From NCBI GenBank assembly GCA_021734595.1, contig JAIPIO010000017.1, positions 1 to 20,705 on the forward strand: a DNA stretch of 20,705 nucleotides, in the 5' to 3' direction. This stretch comes from Kiritimatiellales bacterium (GTDB taxonomy: Bacteria > Verrucomicrobiota > Kiritimatiellia > Kiritimatiellales > Pontiellaceae). Positions 1 to 7,813 of the stretch are shown here, piece after piece. The notes under the pieces were generated by a model that saw only the letters and a program-made list of their open reading frames with translations, did no database searches and was not told the origin of the DNA. Position numbers and translations under genes: made by a program. Numbering within the stretch: the first letter of the stretch is position 1; each line of letters starts with the position of its first letter.

Positions 1-694
1 AGAATTTTGGTTCGCTCGATGAGCTGAAAACAATATCGCCGTTCGGCAGGTAGAGCGGGTCGATGTCCGCAATGCCCTTGGCGGAGGTCAACTGCTTCAG
101 CCCGGTGCCGTCCAAGTTGATTTCATAGATGTGGTAGTCGTCGTCGATGCTCCTGCGCATCGAGAAAACGATCCGCTTGCCGTCGAAGCTCAGTTCCGGG
201 TCGCGCACCAGTCCGGTGGGGCCGGGATCGAAGATGGTGCTGGTTTTCCACCCCTTGGAAATATCCAGCATCTTCAGCACGCCGCCCGGTTCGTAGCTTT
301 TGGTGTTGATTTCGCCGGTCTGGAAGAGGGTCGCCGTGTTGTGGTGATCCTTCTTGTACTGCTTGCGAGCCACGAACAGGATCGGCTGGTCGCTGACCAG
401 CGGGTTGGCCGCCAGCGCCTCGCGCTGAAGTTTCTCCAACTCCGTGCCCTGCGCCGTTTCCAATTGCTTGAGATATTTTCGGCCGTTCGGATAGTTTTTA
501 CCATAGGTGGCGATTAAATCCTCGATGGCGGCGCGGGTTGCCGTGGCATCCGGTGGTGCCGGAACAAAAGCGACCGCCGGGGCCTTTTTCTTTCTGACGG
601 GCTTTTTTCTGGCCTTCTTTTTGGCTGCGGATGCGGTTGGCGCAATCCCCAGTGCCAGCAATAGCAATAGTACTAGACATTTCTTCACATTCAT
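1..694 (-). CDS. Secreted TolB-like beta-propeller protein, 3' part cut by window edge
   Basis: The reading frame is open from an ATG at 694 to the left edge, 231 codons without a stop, so the C-terminal part lies outside. GGGAGTGGAG 5' of the ATG is a good ribosome site. Residues 1-23 form a signal peptide (MNVKKCLVLLLLLALGIAPT then ASA), followed by a Lys/Arg-rich stretch to about residue 38. The rest resembles the first half of the large protein at 13995-17351: both have an 'NPLV' segment near a helical N-terminal region, then propeller blades with 'GLKQLT' and 'YLPN(G/D).I..SS'. Known relatives are TolB-like/WD40-type proteins with a hydrazine-synthase-alpha-like middle domain, often carrying c-type haem in PVC bacteria. 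Whether this copy has haem or other C-terminal domains cannot be seen. It is last in the leftward run, 159 bp after the preceding sulfatase, behind a phased palindrome array. Confidence 0.8.
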   Translation of the reverse strand, partial: MNVKKCLVLLLLLALGIAPTASAAKKKARKKPVRKKKAPAVAFVPAPPDATATRAAIEDLIATYGKNYPNGRKYLKQLETAQGTELEKLQREALAANPLVSDQPILFVARKQYKKDHHNTATLFQTGEINTKSYEPGGVLKMLDISKGWKTSTIFDPGPTGLVRDPELSFDGKRIVFSMRRSIDDDYHIYEINLDGTGLKQLTSAKGIADIDPLYLPNGDIVFSSSSEPKF

Positions 695-710
695 CGCTCC
701 ACTCCCTAGG

Positions 711-798
711 TTCCAGATATTGGAACATTTTTCCCAATCTCTGTAAATTATCTCCACTGTTTTTCCAATGGTTGGAAAATGCGTTCCAACCATTGGAA
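711..798. repeat. Phased array of TTCCA-N5-TGGAA palindromes upstream of the left-edge gene
   Basis: Exact 15-bp palindromes start at 711 (TTCCAGATATTGGAA), 763 (TTCCAATGGTTGGAA) and 784 (TTCCAACCATTGGAA). A degenerate one (8 of 10 arm bases) starts at 732. The start-to-start distances are 21, 31 and 21 bp. The palindrome nearest the gene ends 16 nt before the ATG at 694. No function is known to me; the fixed phasing suggests protein binding along one face of the helix. Confidence 0.85.
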
Positions 799-811
799 AA
801 CCGCGTGAAAA

Positions 812-864
812 GTGAAACGTGAGGCGTGACAGTTGCTGATTACGTTTCACGGCTCACTCGTCAC
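812..864. repeat. Hairpin repeat type B, copy 1
   Basis: This is an inverted-repeat element with left part GTGAAACGTGAGGCGTGA (812-829) and right part containing ACGTTTCACGGCTCACTCG (842-860). GTGAAACGT and ACGTTTCAC form a perfect 9-bp inverted repeat. Three similar copies lie at 7761, 9304 and 10793. The right part supplies the stop codon of the sulfatase ending at 854. On the transcribed strand the hairpin is followed by a short T run, so it could end or attenuate transcription. Confidence 0.75.
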
Positions 865-2434
865 TTTTTTTCTTTTTCCTCTGCTGCAAATTAATCCAGC
901 CCACGGGGGCGTCTTTCGGGATGGTGGAGCGGCTCTCCTGCACAACCAGCTCGAGTTTTTTCACCACTTCGGGGTATTTAGAATATAGATTCATAGTCTG
1001 ACATGGGTCTTTTTCCAGATTGTAAAGCTGGGCCGGCGGGGCATCTTTGCGGATTTTTCCGTCGACCACATCGCTGTTGGTTTTTCCGGCAAAGGGCAGC
1101 GCCGCCGCTCCGGCAAAGAGGTGGTCGCCTTTCTTTTTACCCTGGAATCCACCTTCGTCCTGCGCCGGGATGTAGACCCATTTTCCTTGGCGGACGGTGA
1201 GGTGCTTAGGGCTGTTCGGCGAAATGACTAGCGTCTTCCGGGTTGGCGAATCCGGTGTGCCGGTAAAGTTCGCAAGCTGGTTGATGCTGTCGGGGCCTTC
1301 ATTTTGTTGCAACGGGCGGTCGATTATCGCCGCGAAGGTCGCAAGCAGATCGATCTGGCTGATGAGCTGGGCGGACGTTGTCCCGGACGGGATGCGGCCG
1401 GGCCATCTGGTAATGAACGGTACGCGGTGTCCGCCTTCCCATGCGCCGAACTTAAATCCGAGCAGGTCGCCGTTGAGCCGGTGCCCGGCCTCCCATGCCG
1501 CCTGGCCGGTGACGTGGAGCATGCCGCCGTTGTCGCTGGTGAAAACCACCAGCGTGTTTTCCGCCACGCCCATCTCATCGAGCGTGGCCATGACCTCCCC
1601 GACAATCCAGTCGAGTTCGTGGATAAAATCGCCGTAGGGCCCGCATCCGCTGGTGCCGACAAACCGCGGTGCCGGGGTGAAGGGGTGGTGGATGTTGGTG
1701 GTGGCAAGGTACATGAAGAACGGCTTGCCTTTTTTCTGCTGCTTCAGCCATTCAACCGCCTTTTTCTTGAGGGTGGTTCCGATCTGGTCATCCACGTAAA
1801 GCCGGTGCGCCGCCTCGGCGCCGCCTATTTTTGCCTTCCAACCCTTTTCTGGATATTCCTTCGTAACGGATGGTTTGCCATGCATCAGCGGATCGTTTGG
1901 ATCGAGGCCAACGATGCGGTGGTTTTCCACGAAGACAAAAGGAGGGCCGCTGTTGACCGACGGGATGCCGTAGTAGTAGTCGAACCCCAATTCGAGCGGC
2001 CCCGGCTTGAGGTCGCCGTTCCAGTCCGGTTCATCCTTTCCGAACCCCAGATGCCACTTGCCGATGCAGGCGGTGGCATAGTCTGCCTCTTTCAGCAGTC
2101 TTGCCAGCGTCAGCCGTTCTGGATCAATCGTCAGCGGTTCTTTGGTTGAGATGGGTCCCCAGAAGTTGCGGCGATAAGGATACCTTCCGGTCAGTAGGCC
2201 GTAACGCGAAGGCGAACAGACTGCCGATGCCGAATGCGCGTCCGTGAAGCGGCGCCCTTCCGTCGCGAGCTTGTCGATGTTCGGTGTCTGCACCTTCGTT
2301 GCGCCATAGCAACTCAGGTCGCCATAGCCGAGGTCGTCGGCAAAGATAAGAACGACATTCGGCTTCGTATTCGCAGCGCTGGCCAGTGAGCCCAGGAAAA
2401 CCAAGGTAAAAAATATATTTGTGATTTTCTTCAT
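854..2434 (-). CDS. Secreted S1-family sulfatase with short Lys-rich C-terminus
   Basis: This is a 526-residue arylsulfatase-fold enzyme predicted to hydrolyse sulfate esters on an extracellular or periplasmic polysaccharide. ATG at 2434 is preferred over an upstream GTG at 2449 because AGGAAGG sits just before it and it begins a clean signal peptide (residues 1-20). Metal ligands D33-D34, the formylglycine motif C73-S-P-S-R77, the GKWHLG motif (K126, H128) and D301-N302 are all present. The protein ends in QRKKKKSDE, and its stop codon lies inside a type B repeat. It is a close paralogue of the sulfatase at 4163-6301: both share the segments around VENH.IVG, ATTNIHHPFTPAPRF and YGDFIHELDW. 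It follows the fucosidase-like gene by 43 bp, so co-transcription is likely. The substrate position is unknown; a sulfated fucan is an inference from the neighbour. Confidence 0.95.
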   Translation of the reverse strand: MKKITNIFFTLVFLGSLASAANTKPNVVLIFADDLGYGDLSCYGATKVQTPNIDKLATEGRRFTDAHSASAVCSPSRYGLLTGRYPYRRNFWGPISTKEPLTIDPERLTLARLLKEADYATACIGKWHLGFGKDEPDWNGDLKPGPLELGFDYYYGIPSVNSGPPFVFVENHRIVGLDPNDPLMHGKPSVTKEYPEKGWKAKIGGAEAAHRLYVDDQIGTTLKKKAVEWLKQQKKGKPFFMYLATTNIHHPFTPAPRFVGTSGCGPYGDFIHELDWIVGEVMATLDEMGVAENTLVVFTSDNGGMLHVTGQAAWEAGHRLNGDLLGFKFGAWEGGHRVPFITRWPGRIPSGTTSAQLISQIDLLATFAAIIDRPLQQNEGPDSINQLANFTGTPDSPTRKTLVISPNSPKHLTVRQGKWVYIPAQDEGGFQGKKKGDHLFAGAAALPFAGKTNSDVVDGKIRKDAPPAQLYNLEKDPCQTMNLYSKYPEVVKKLELVVQESRSTIPKDAPVGWINLQQRKKKKSDE

Positions 2435-2477
2435 TAAATCCTTCCTCACAATGGCCGGGCAATCCCGGGGTTTATTG

Positions 2478-3992
2478 TTATCGTATTTTTTGACGCAACT
2501 TTTCCATCAGTTCCAATGCTCCTTTGGAAATGCGTCCTTCCTGGGAAATCTTGATGTTAATGGTCACCACGCCTTCGTTCTCGATGAATCCTTCAATGAA
2601 ATCGACCAGTCGCTTTTCCGAATAAACAGGTGCCTCGATGGGAATATTATCTTTTCCGATCAAGACCCGGCGAGGGTCATTCTCCTTTATCTTCCTGGCG
2701 CTATGCACCCATCCGGTTTCCAAGTGGATCAACCCGTGGCGCTGGAGTCCCTTGGCCGGACCCCGAAGGTAATATCTGCCCCCGGGACGGGCTCGCGCAT
2801 CCCCGTTGGCTTCTCCCGCCCAATATTCCTGCCAAGGCGTTACACTGGCCTCAATATTGCTGTTCAGTCCAACGATGCGTTTTGGATTGCCCGCCTTCAT
2901 CGCCTTGAAATAGCGTTCGTAATCGAAGGTCGGATACCACCGATCGACAGCAAGCCAATTATCAATCCAGTATCCAAACACCCTGTCGCCGTATCGCTTT
3001 CCGATGGCGCCGAACAGCTTTTCAACGCGGGCGCTATACGCGGCTTCATCGAGTCGATCCTTTGCGTTGCGGGTTGCGCCCCTCGCCATGCCCCCGGAAG
3101 CAAGATAGAGTCCAAGCTTAATGTTTCGACCGGCCAGGGCATCTGCGATCTCTGCGATCAAATCGCGATCGGTCGTCATTCCAGGGAATTCCTCTTCCCA
3201 CTCCTTGATCGGCGCCGGGAACGTGGTGTCTACGTGCATGGCGGTGAAAAAGACATATCCGGCTCCGGTCTTTTCGACCATCTCGGCAAACGCCGGAACA
3301 TCAAAATCGGAGACCGCCTGTTGATAGGATTTCATTTTTCCCGCGAGCGGCAAGCTTTCGGACGTCCAGTGAAACATCACGCCATACTTCGCATCGACAA
3401 ACCAGTCGGTACTCGCGCGGTGTCGCCGAGCCTCGGCATGGCCTTCCGCCATGGCTGCCTTATGCGCCACAGGCACCAACTCGATCAAATTCAGTTTGAA
3501 CGGTGAATGGTTCGGTGAGGGTTCAAAGCGAAACGAAACGGCATGTTCCCCTTGAGGGATCTCTATCACGCCTTCAAGATTGAAACGTTCGAGATTCATT
3601 ATCTTCTTCTTGTTTTCATACAAGCCCATCGTCTCATGAACCTCGCCACGGAGGGATTGGCCAGATACAGACACTTCGAACCGTCCACCTTCCGCGAGGC
3701 TCCCATACGCCGCAATCGCTTCATAGCGTCCCGACCGGGGCGCTGTAACGTTCCAGACGACTTCGCCCTCGTCCGTGAAGTCCACCCAGCGCCTCCCCGC
3801 TTCATCGGCACTGTTGTCGCTATGATGGTCAATGGCGCGACACCCCAGCACAGTAATGGAATCGGATTCTATTACCGTTAAATCCGAGTTTACGGTGGGC
3901 TTTGCCTGTTTGGGTTCCTTGGCTTCGCTGGCGAGTGTGCCCAGCAAAACCGCTCCAACCAACAGGCATGCACCCCCCGCAATTTTATTCAT
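2478..3992 (-). CDS. Secreted GH29-like alpha-L-fucosidase (divergent) with N-terminal beta-sandwich domain
   Basis: The protein has 504 residues. A signal peptide covers about residues 1-24. Residues 35-175 look like a beta-rich carbohydrate-binding module. From about 195 the sequence follows GH29 fucosidases: DWFVDAKYGVMFHWTSES (197-213) matches the family's start-of-barrel motif, and D344 in VFGYWIDNW fits the GH29 nucleophile position. The usual KHHDGF segment reads MHVDTTFP (residues 252-259), so the substrate pocket differs and strict alpha-L-fucosidase activity is not certain. In GH29 the enzyme releases fucose by a retaining mechanism. It lies between two paralogous sulfatases, which fits stepwise removal of sulfate and fucose from a fucoidan-like polymer. 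A phased palindrome array (4008-4116) ends 15 nt before the start codon, and 170 bp separate it from the upstream sulfatase, so it may have its own promoter. Confidence 0.8.
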   Translation of the reverse strand: MNKIAGGACLLVGAVLLGTLASEAKEPKQAKPTVNSDLTVIESDSITVLGCRAIDHHSDNSADEAGRRWVDFTDEGEVVWNVTAPRSGRYEAIAAYGSLAEGGRFEVSVSGQSLRGEVHETMGLYENKKKIMNLERFNLEGVIEIPQGEHAVSFRFEPSPNHSPFKLNLIELVPVAHKAAMAEGHAEARRHRASTDWFVDAKYGVMFHWTSESLPLAGKMKSYQQAVSDFDVPAFAEMVEKTGAGYVFFTAMHVDTTFPAPIKEWEEEFPGMTTDRDLIAEIADALAGRNIKLGLYLASGGMARGATRNAKDRLDEAAYSARVEKLFGAIGKRYGDRVFGYWIDNWLAVDRWYPTFDYERYFKAMKAGNPKRIVGLNSNIEASVTPWQEYWAGEANGDARARPGGRYYLRGPAKGLQRHGLIHLETGWVHSARKIKENDPRRVLIGKDNIPIEAPVYSEKRLVDFIEGFIENEGVVTINIKISQEGRISKGALELMEKLRQKIR

Positions 3993-4007
3993 CGTTCTCT
4001 CTTTCTA

Positions 4008-4116
4008 TTCCAATCCCTGGAACATCCTTTCCAACCATTGAAACTTTCTTTCCAATCCCTGTATATTCCACCGTCGGTTTTCCCAATGGTTGGAAAACAT
4101 TTTCCAGCCCCTGGAA
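4008..4116. repeat. Phased array of TTCCA-N5-TGGAA palindromes upstream of the fucosidase-like gene
   Basis: Five sites start at 4008 (exact), 4029 (9 of 10 arm bases), 4050 (8 of 10), 4081 (9 of 10) and 4102 (exact). Distances are 21, 21, 31 and 21 bp. The order and spacing reproduce the array at 711-798 with one extra site. The 16-nt gap between the sites at 4050 and 4081 reads ...GGAATA on the transcribed strand and could hold a -10 box. Confidence 0.85.
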
Positions 4117-4162
4117 GACCGGCTCATGCAGCAACCCTGCAAACCTTCGCTTCTTCGCTTTT

Positions 4163-6301
4163 CTATTGTTTCGTCTGTTCCGGGTATTGCTTCAAAATCT
4201 CCGCATCGAACTGGAAGTTGTCGGCGGTGATATGGCCCCAGCCGCCGGTCGATTCGTCGACGATCTTGATAAACATCTTTTTGCCGGCATAAGGCGTCAG
4301 GTCCCACCCGGCTTTTTGCATCACCTGGTCGTTTACACCCCGCGCCTGTTGAACTTCCTTGCCGTCTGCGGTGCATAAGGCGACATAGACGGTCGGCCCA
4401 TTTCCGCCGCCGACCCGGAAAGTCATTTTTCCGCCCTTGGGAACAAAAAGCGGAGAAACAATCACACCGGTCTGTTGGTCTTCGCCTCTTTGGGCATTCG
4501 GCGATGGCTCCAGCGTAGTCAGGTAGTATTCGCCCTGTTTGTTGTATTCGGTCTTGTTCCTGAAAAACATGGCGCGGTTCCCGATAACGTGCCCAAAACT
4601 GCCTTTGACCACTTTCCATGGCTCCAGCCGGCCCGACTCGAAATCGAACGATGCGCTGTGCACACTTGGTGATGCATCAATTTTTGGGGCGGCGTCGGCC
4701 GGTGCTTTTGGTTTCTTTTTTTTAGAAGCACGTCCTGTTTTCTTCTTTTTCTTGACCGGAGTCTGCTTCGTTGGCGCGTAGGTTGCGAGCAGAGCGCTCA
4801 TTTCCTTCACCACTTCGGGATATTCGTAGTACAGGTTTTGGGTCTGGCGTACATCGGCTTCCAGATCATAAAGCTGCGCGGGCGGCGCGCCCGGCTTGAT
4901 CATGCCGTTTTCAATGTCGCTGTTCACGCTTCCGACAAATGATATGCACTCCGGTCCGCCGGCTGCATGTGTGCCGGGGCCACCCTTGAACCCGCCGCTT
5001 CCCTGGGCGCCGATATACATCCATTTGCCTTTGCGAATGGACAGGTTCCTGCTGCTTTTGGGAGCAAGAACAAGCTGCTTCCGCAATGGCGTGGCCGGTG
5101 CCCCTACCAATGCGGGTAGAACATTTACGCTGTCCGCCAGTTGCTTTTTCCCAATGTCCTGGCCTGTCAACGCCGCAAAAGTGGCCAGCATATCCACGTT
5201 GCAGATCAATTGGTCCGATGTGGTGCCCGGCTTGATCCTGCCCGGCCACTTGGTGATAAACGGTACGCGGTGGCCGCCTTCCCATGCGCCAAACTTAAAG
5301 CCGAGTAGCTCGCCGTTCTGGCGGTGTCCGGCCTTGAAGGAATCCTGTCCGCCGACATTGAACATGCCGCCGTTGTCGCTGGTAAAGATGACCAGCGTAT
5401 CATCGGTCAGCCCATTCTCCTCAAGGCACATGAGGATCTCTCCGACCACCCAGTCCAGCTCATGGATAAAGTCGCCGTAGAGCCCGCACTGGCTGGTGCC
5501 CTTGAAGCGCGGCGCAGGGGTGAAGGGGTGGTGGATGTTGGTGGTAGCCAGATAGAGGAAAAACGGCTTTTCTTTGTTTTCGCCGATCCACTTGGTTGCC
5601 TTTTCCACCAGTGTCGTGGCGATGCGCTCGTCGTGGTAGATTTCGTGGGCTTTCTTTGCGCCCGAAAACCTGTTCGCGCTTTTATTCCCCGCTGCATGGG
5701 AAAATGTCGGCGTTTCGGAAAAGGGCGGTTTACCGAAAACCAGCGGGTCTTCGGGGTCGTAGCCAACGATGCCGTGGTTCTCCACATAGACATACGGGAA
5801 CCCGCTGTTGACCTTGGGGACGCCGAAATAATAGTCGAAGCCGAGCTCCAGCGGTCCCGGCTTGAGCGGTTTGTTCCAGTCGGTTTTTTCGGAGCCGAAG
5901 CCGAGGTGCCATTTGCCCAAAGCCGCGGTGGCATAGCCTCTGTTTTTGAACACCTTGCCCAGGGTCAGCTTGCTGGTATCGATCAGCAACGGCTGAAAAT
6001 GACTGCAAGGCCCCCAAATTCCTTTACCCCCATTCCCTCGCAGAGGATACTCCCCCGTCAACAGCGCATACCGCGACGGCGTGCAAACGGCCGATGCTGA
6101 ATGCGCATCGGTAAACCTGCGCCCTTCTGCCGCCAGCTTATCAATGTTCGGTGTCTGCACCTTGGTCGCGCCGTAGCAGCCGAGATCGCCGTAGCCGAGG
6201 TCGTCCGCAAAAATGAGTACGACGTTGGGCTCTGGTGTGTCGGCAAAACCCGTTACCGCCAACAAAAGCACCGTACCTATCAATATTTTCTTTATGTACA
6301 T
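4163..6301 (-). CDS. Secreted S1-family sulfatase with Lys-rich linker and C-terminal beta-sandwich domain
   Basis: The 712-residue protein has a signal peptide (1-20), metal ligands D33-D34, the C73-T-P-S-R77 maturation motif, a GKWHLG motif and TSDNGG, as expected for a type I sulfatase of about 500 residues. Beyond that, a linker at about 508-545 carries two lysine runs (about 517-532). Residues from about 546 then form a separate domain beginning 'SFDFESG.LEPWKVVKG' and containing 'GWDLTPYAGKKMFIKIVDES', a pattern of jelly-roll modules found on secreted glycosidases such as GH32 enzymes. The module probably binds carbohydrate or packs on the catalytic domain; that is inference. The catalytic part is a close paralogue of the sulfatase at 854-2434, which lacks the module. 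AAAGGA lies ahead of the ATG, and the upstream sulfatase gene ends 22 bp away, so the two are probably one transcript. Confidence 0.95.
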   Translation of the reverse strand: MYIKKILIGTVLLLAVTGFADTPEPNVVLIFADDLGYGDLGCYGATKVQTPNIDKLAAEGRRFTDAHSASAVCTPSRYALLTGEYPLRGNGGKGIWGPCSHFQPLLIDTSKLTLGKVFKNRGYATAALGKWHLGFGSEKTDWNKPLKPGPLELGFDYYFGVPKVNSGFPYVYVENHGIVGYDPEDPLVFGKPPFSETPTFSHAAGNKSANRFSGAKKAHEIYHDERIATTLVEKATKWIGENKEKPFFLYLATTNIHHPFTPAPRFKGTSQCGLYGDFIHELDWVVGEILMCLEENGLTDDTLVIFTSDNGGMFNVGGQDSFKAGHRQNGELLGFKFGAWEGGHRVPFITKWPGRIKPGTTSDQLICNVDMLATFAALTGQDIGKKQLADSVNVLPALVGAPATPLRKQLVLAPKSSRNLSIRKGKWMYIGAQGSGGFKGGPGTHAAGGPECISFVGSVNSDIENGMIKPGAPPAQLYDLEADVRQTQNLYYEYPEVVKEMSALLATYAPTKQTPVKKKKKTGRASKKKKPKAPADAAPKIDASPSVHSASFDFESGRLEPWKVVKGSFGHVIGNRAMFFRNKTEYNKQGEYYLTTLEPSPNAQRGEDQQTGVIVSPLFVPKGGKMTFRVGGGNGPTVYVALCTADGKEVQQARGVNDQVMQKAGWDLTPYAGKKMFIKIVDESTGGWGHITADNFQFDAEILKQYPEQTKQ

Positions 6302-6323
6302 TGGATTCCTTTATTAAACCCGC

Positions 6324-7739
6324 TCATTTCGAAAGCGGTTTGGGGTTGTCGACAAAGGCGGCCGGCCGGCTGTTTTCCGCCAGTTCCTTTTCAAAGGCCG
6401 CGATATATCCGTGCAACCGCGCCACGACATCCGGGTTGTCCTTGGCAACATTGGTGGTTTCCCCGATGTCCTGCTCCAGATTGTAAAGCGCGGGCGAAGC
6501 GGCACCCTTGCCTTTCTTTTTATTCCTACCTTTGTCCTGGGCCGCCATGTGCAGTTTCCATTTGCCGGAACGCACCGCCTGGAGTTCGTTGCCCTTGTGA
6601 TAAAAGAACGCTTTGTGCGGCGATTTTGCATTTCCGGTCAACACCGGCCAGATATCCCGGCCGTCGATCACATGGTCGCCCGGCACTTCGGCGCCGGCCA
6701 GCCTTGCGAACGTCGGCAAGAGATCCATGGAGGTCATAAGTTCATCGTTCACCCGGCCGGCGGGAATTTTTCCGGGCCAGCGGATCACGGTGGCCTCGCG
6801 CATGCCGCCCTCGAACGTGCTGCCCTTTTTGCCTCTCAACGGGGTGGCCTTCCCGACCGCGGGTCCGTTGTCCGAGGTGAAGATCACCAGGGTGTTGTCA
6901 TCGATCCCATGCTTTTTCAGGGTATCGAGAACCTGTCCGACCGACCAGTCGATTTCGCTGATGGCCTGGGAAAAGAGTTTGTCACGGGTCTTGTAGTCGA
7001 TGCTGTCATGTTCCTTGGCTAGCGTCACTTTAATCGCTTCCGGCACGTCCTTCATGAACGGCGGCGAAGCATGCAGCGGGCGATGGGGAATGGGGTGGGG
7101 CAGGTACAGGAAGAAGGGTCGACTCTTGTTCTCTTCGATAAACTGCACGGCGCGCTCCGTCAGGCGTTTCGTCAGGTAGTCCGCATCGGGGTCCATTTCG
7201 AGCACGTTTTCTCCTTCCAGCAAGGGCAGTGGAGGAAAATTAAACTTCTTGTGCTGCAGCGGATGATACGGATGAATATCGTGGCTGTAGGGAATGCCGA
7301 GATATTCGTCAAAACCCTGCCGGGTCGGAAGGAACTCCGGTTGGTCGCCGAGGTGCCACTTGCCGAAGATGCCGGTTTTGTAGCCCGCCGACTTCAGCAC
7401 CTCGGCAATGGTAATTTCATCGGGGTGCAATCCTTTGGGATCCGCCGCAAGCAGAACACCAAAATCCGATCCGTAGGCCAGGTCGATGCGCTTGGGATAA
7501 CAGCCGGTCATCAAGGCGGCGCGCGACGGGGTGCATACGGGCGCCGCCACATAGAAGCTGGTCAGCCTGGCCCCTTCGGCCGCCATTTGGTCGATCCGCG
7601 GCGTTTTCACATGCGTTCCCCCAAAACAGCTCAGGTCGGCATAGCCCTGGTCATCGGTGAAAATTACAACAAAGTTGGGTTTTTGTGCGGCGCAAACCAC
7701 TGAACCCAAGACACACAACAACACGATCAGTTTTTTCAT
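6324..7739 (-). CDS. Secreted S1-family sulfatase
   Basis: The chosen ATG at 7739 follows GGAGG by 6 nt and starts a signal peptide (MKKLIVLLCVLGSVVCA). Longer in-frame starts run into the type B repeat and add an implausible N-terminus. The protein has 471 residues. It shows D29-D30, the formylglycine motif C69-T-P-S-R73, GKWHLGDQPEF, HPIPHRPLHASPPF and TSDNGPAVGK, so the catalytic set looks intact. A small Lys/Gly-rich insert (about residues 414-422) lies just before the 'ALYNLEQD' segment typical of the C-terminal subdomain. It belongs to a different subgroup from the 854 and 4163 sulfatases, which suggests a different sulfate position. It sits 22 bp before the next gene and 70 bp after the previous one. 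Confidence 0.95.
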   Translation of the reverse strand: MKKLIVLLCVLGSVVCAAQKPNFVVIFTDDQGYADLSCFGGTHVKTPRIDQMAAEGARLTSFYVAAPVCTPSRAALMTGCYPKRIDLAYGSDFGVLLAADPKGLHPDEITIAEVLKSAGYKTGIFGKWHLGDQPEFLPTRQGFDEYLGIPYSHDIHPYHPLQHKKFNFPPLPLLEGENVLEMDPDADYLTKRLTERAVQFIEENKSRPFFLYLPHPIPHRPLHASPPFMKDVPEAIKVTLAKEHDSIDYKTRDKLFSQAISEIDWSVGQVLDTLKKHGIDDNTLVIFTSDNGPAVGKATPLRGKKGSTFEGGMREATVIRWPGKIPAGRVNDELMTSMDLLPTFARLAGAEVPGDHVIDGRDIWPVLTGNAKSPHKAFFYHKGNELQAVRSGKWKLHMAAQDKGRNKKKGKGAASPALYNLEQDIGETTNVAKDNPDVVARLHGYIAAFEKELAENSRPAAFVDNPKPLSK

Positions 7740-7760
7740 AAATAAACCTCCGCATGAAAA

Positions 7761-7813
7761 GTGAAACGTGAGGCGTGAACAATTCCTGTCACGGCTCACG
7801 CATCACGACTCAC
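7761..7813. repeat. Hairpin repeat type B, copy 2
   Basis: GTGAAACGTGAGGCGTGA (7761-7778) is followed after 10 nt by TCACGGCTCACG (7789-7800). CGTGAGGCGTGA pairs with it over 12 bp with one mismatch. The extension CATCACGACTCAC to 7813 contains the stop codon (7810-7812) of the sulfatase to its right. The left edge lies 22 bp upstream of the start codon of the sulfatase to its left. Confidence 0.75.

Noticed and set aside
1304..2149. 281-codon rightward open frame
   Set aside because: It lies entirely opposite a clear sulfatase gene and reads as non-protein-like sequence; long antisense frames are a by-product of the sulfatase codon pattern.
711..4116. CRISPR-like array
   Set aside because: The repeats are short palindromes with 6- and 16-nt gaps, not 24-40-nt repeats with unique spacers, and no cas gene is present.
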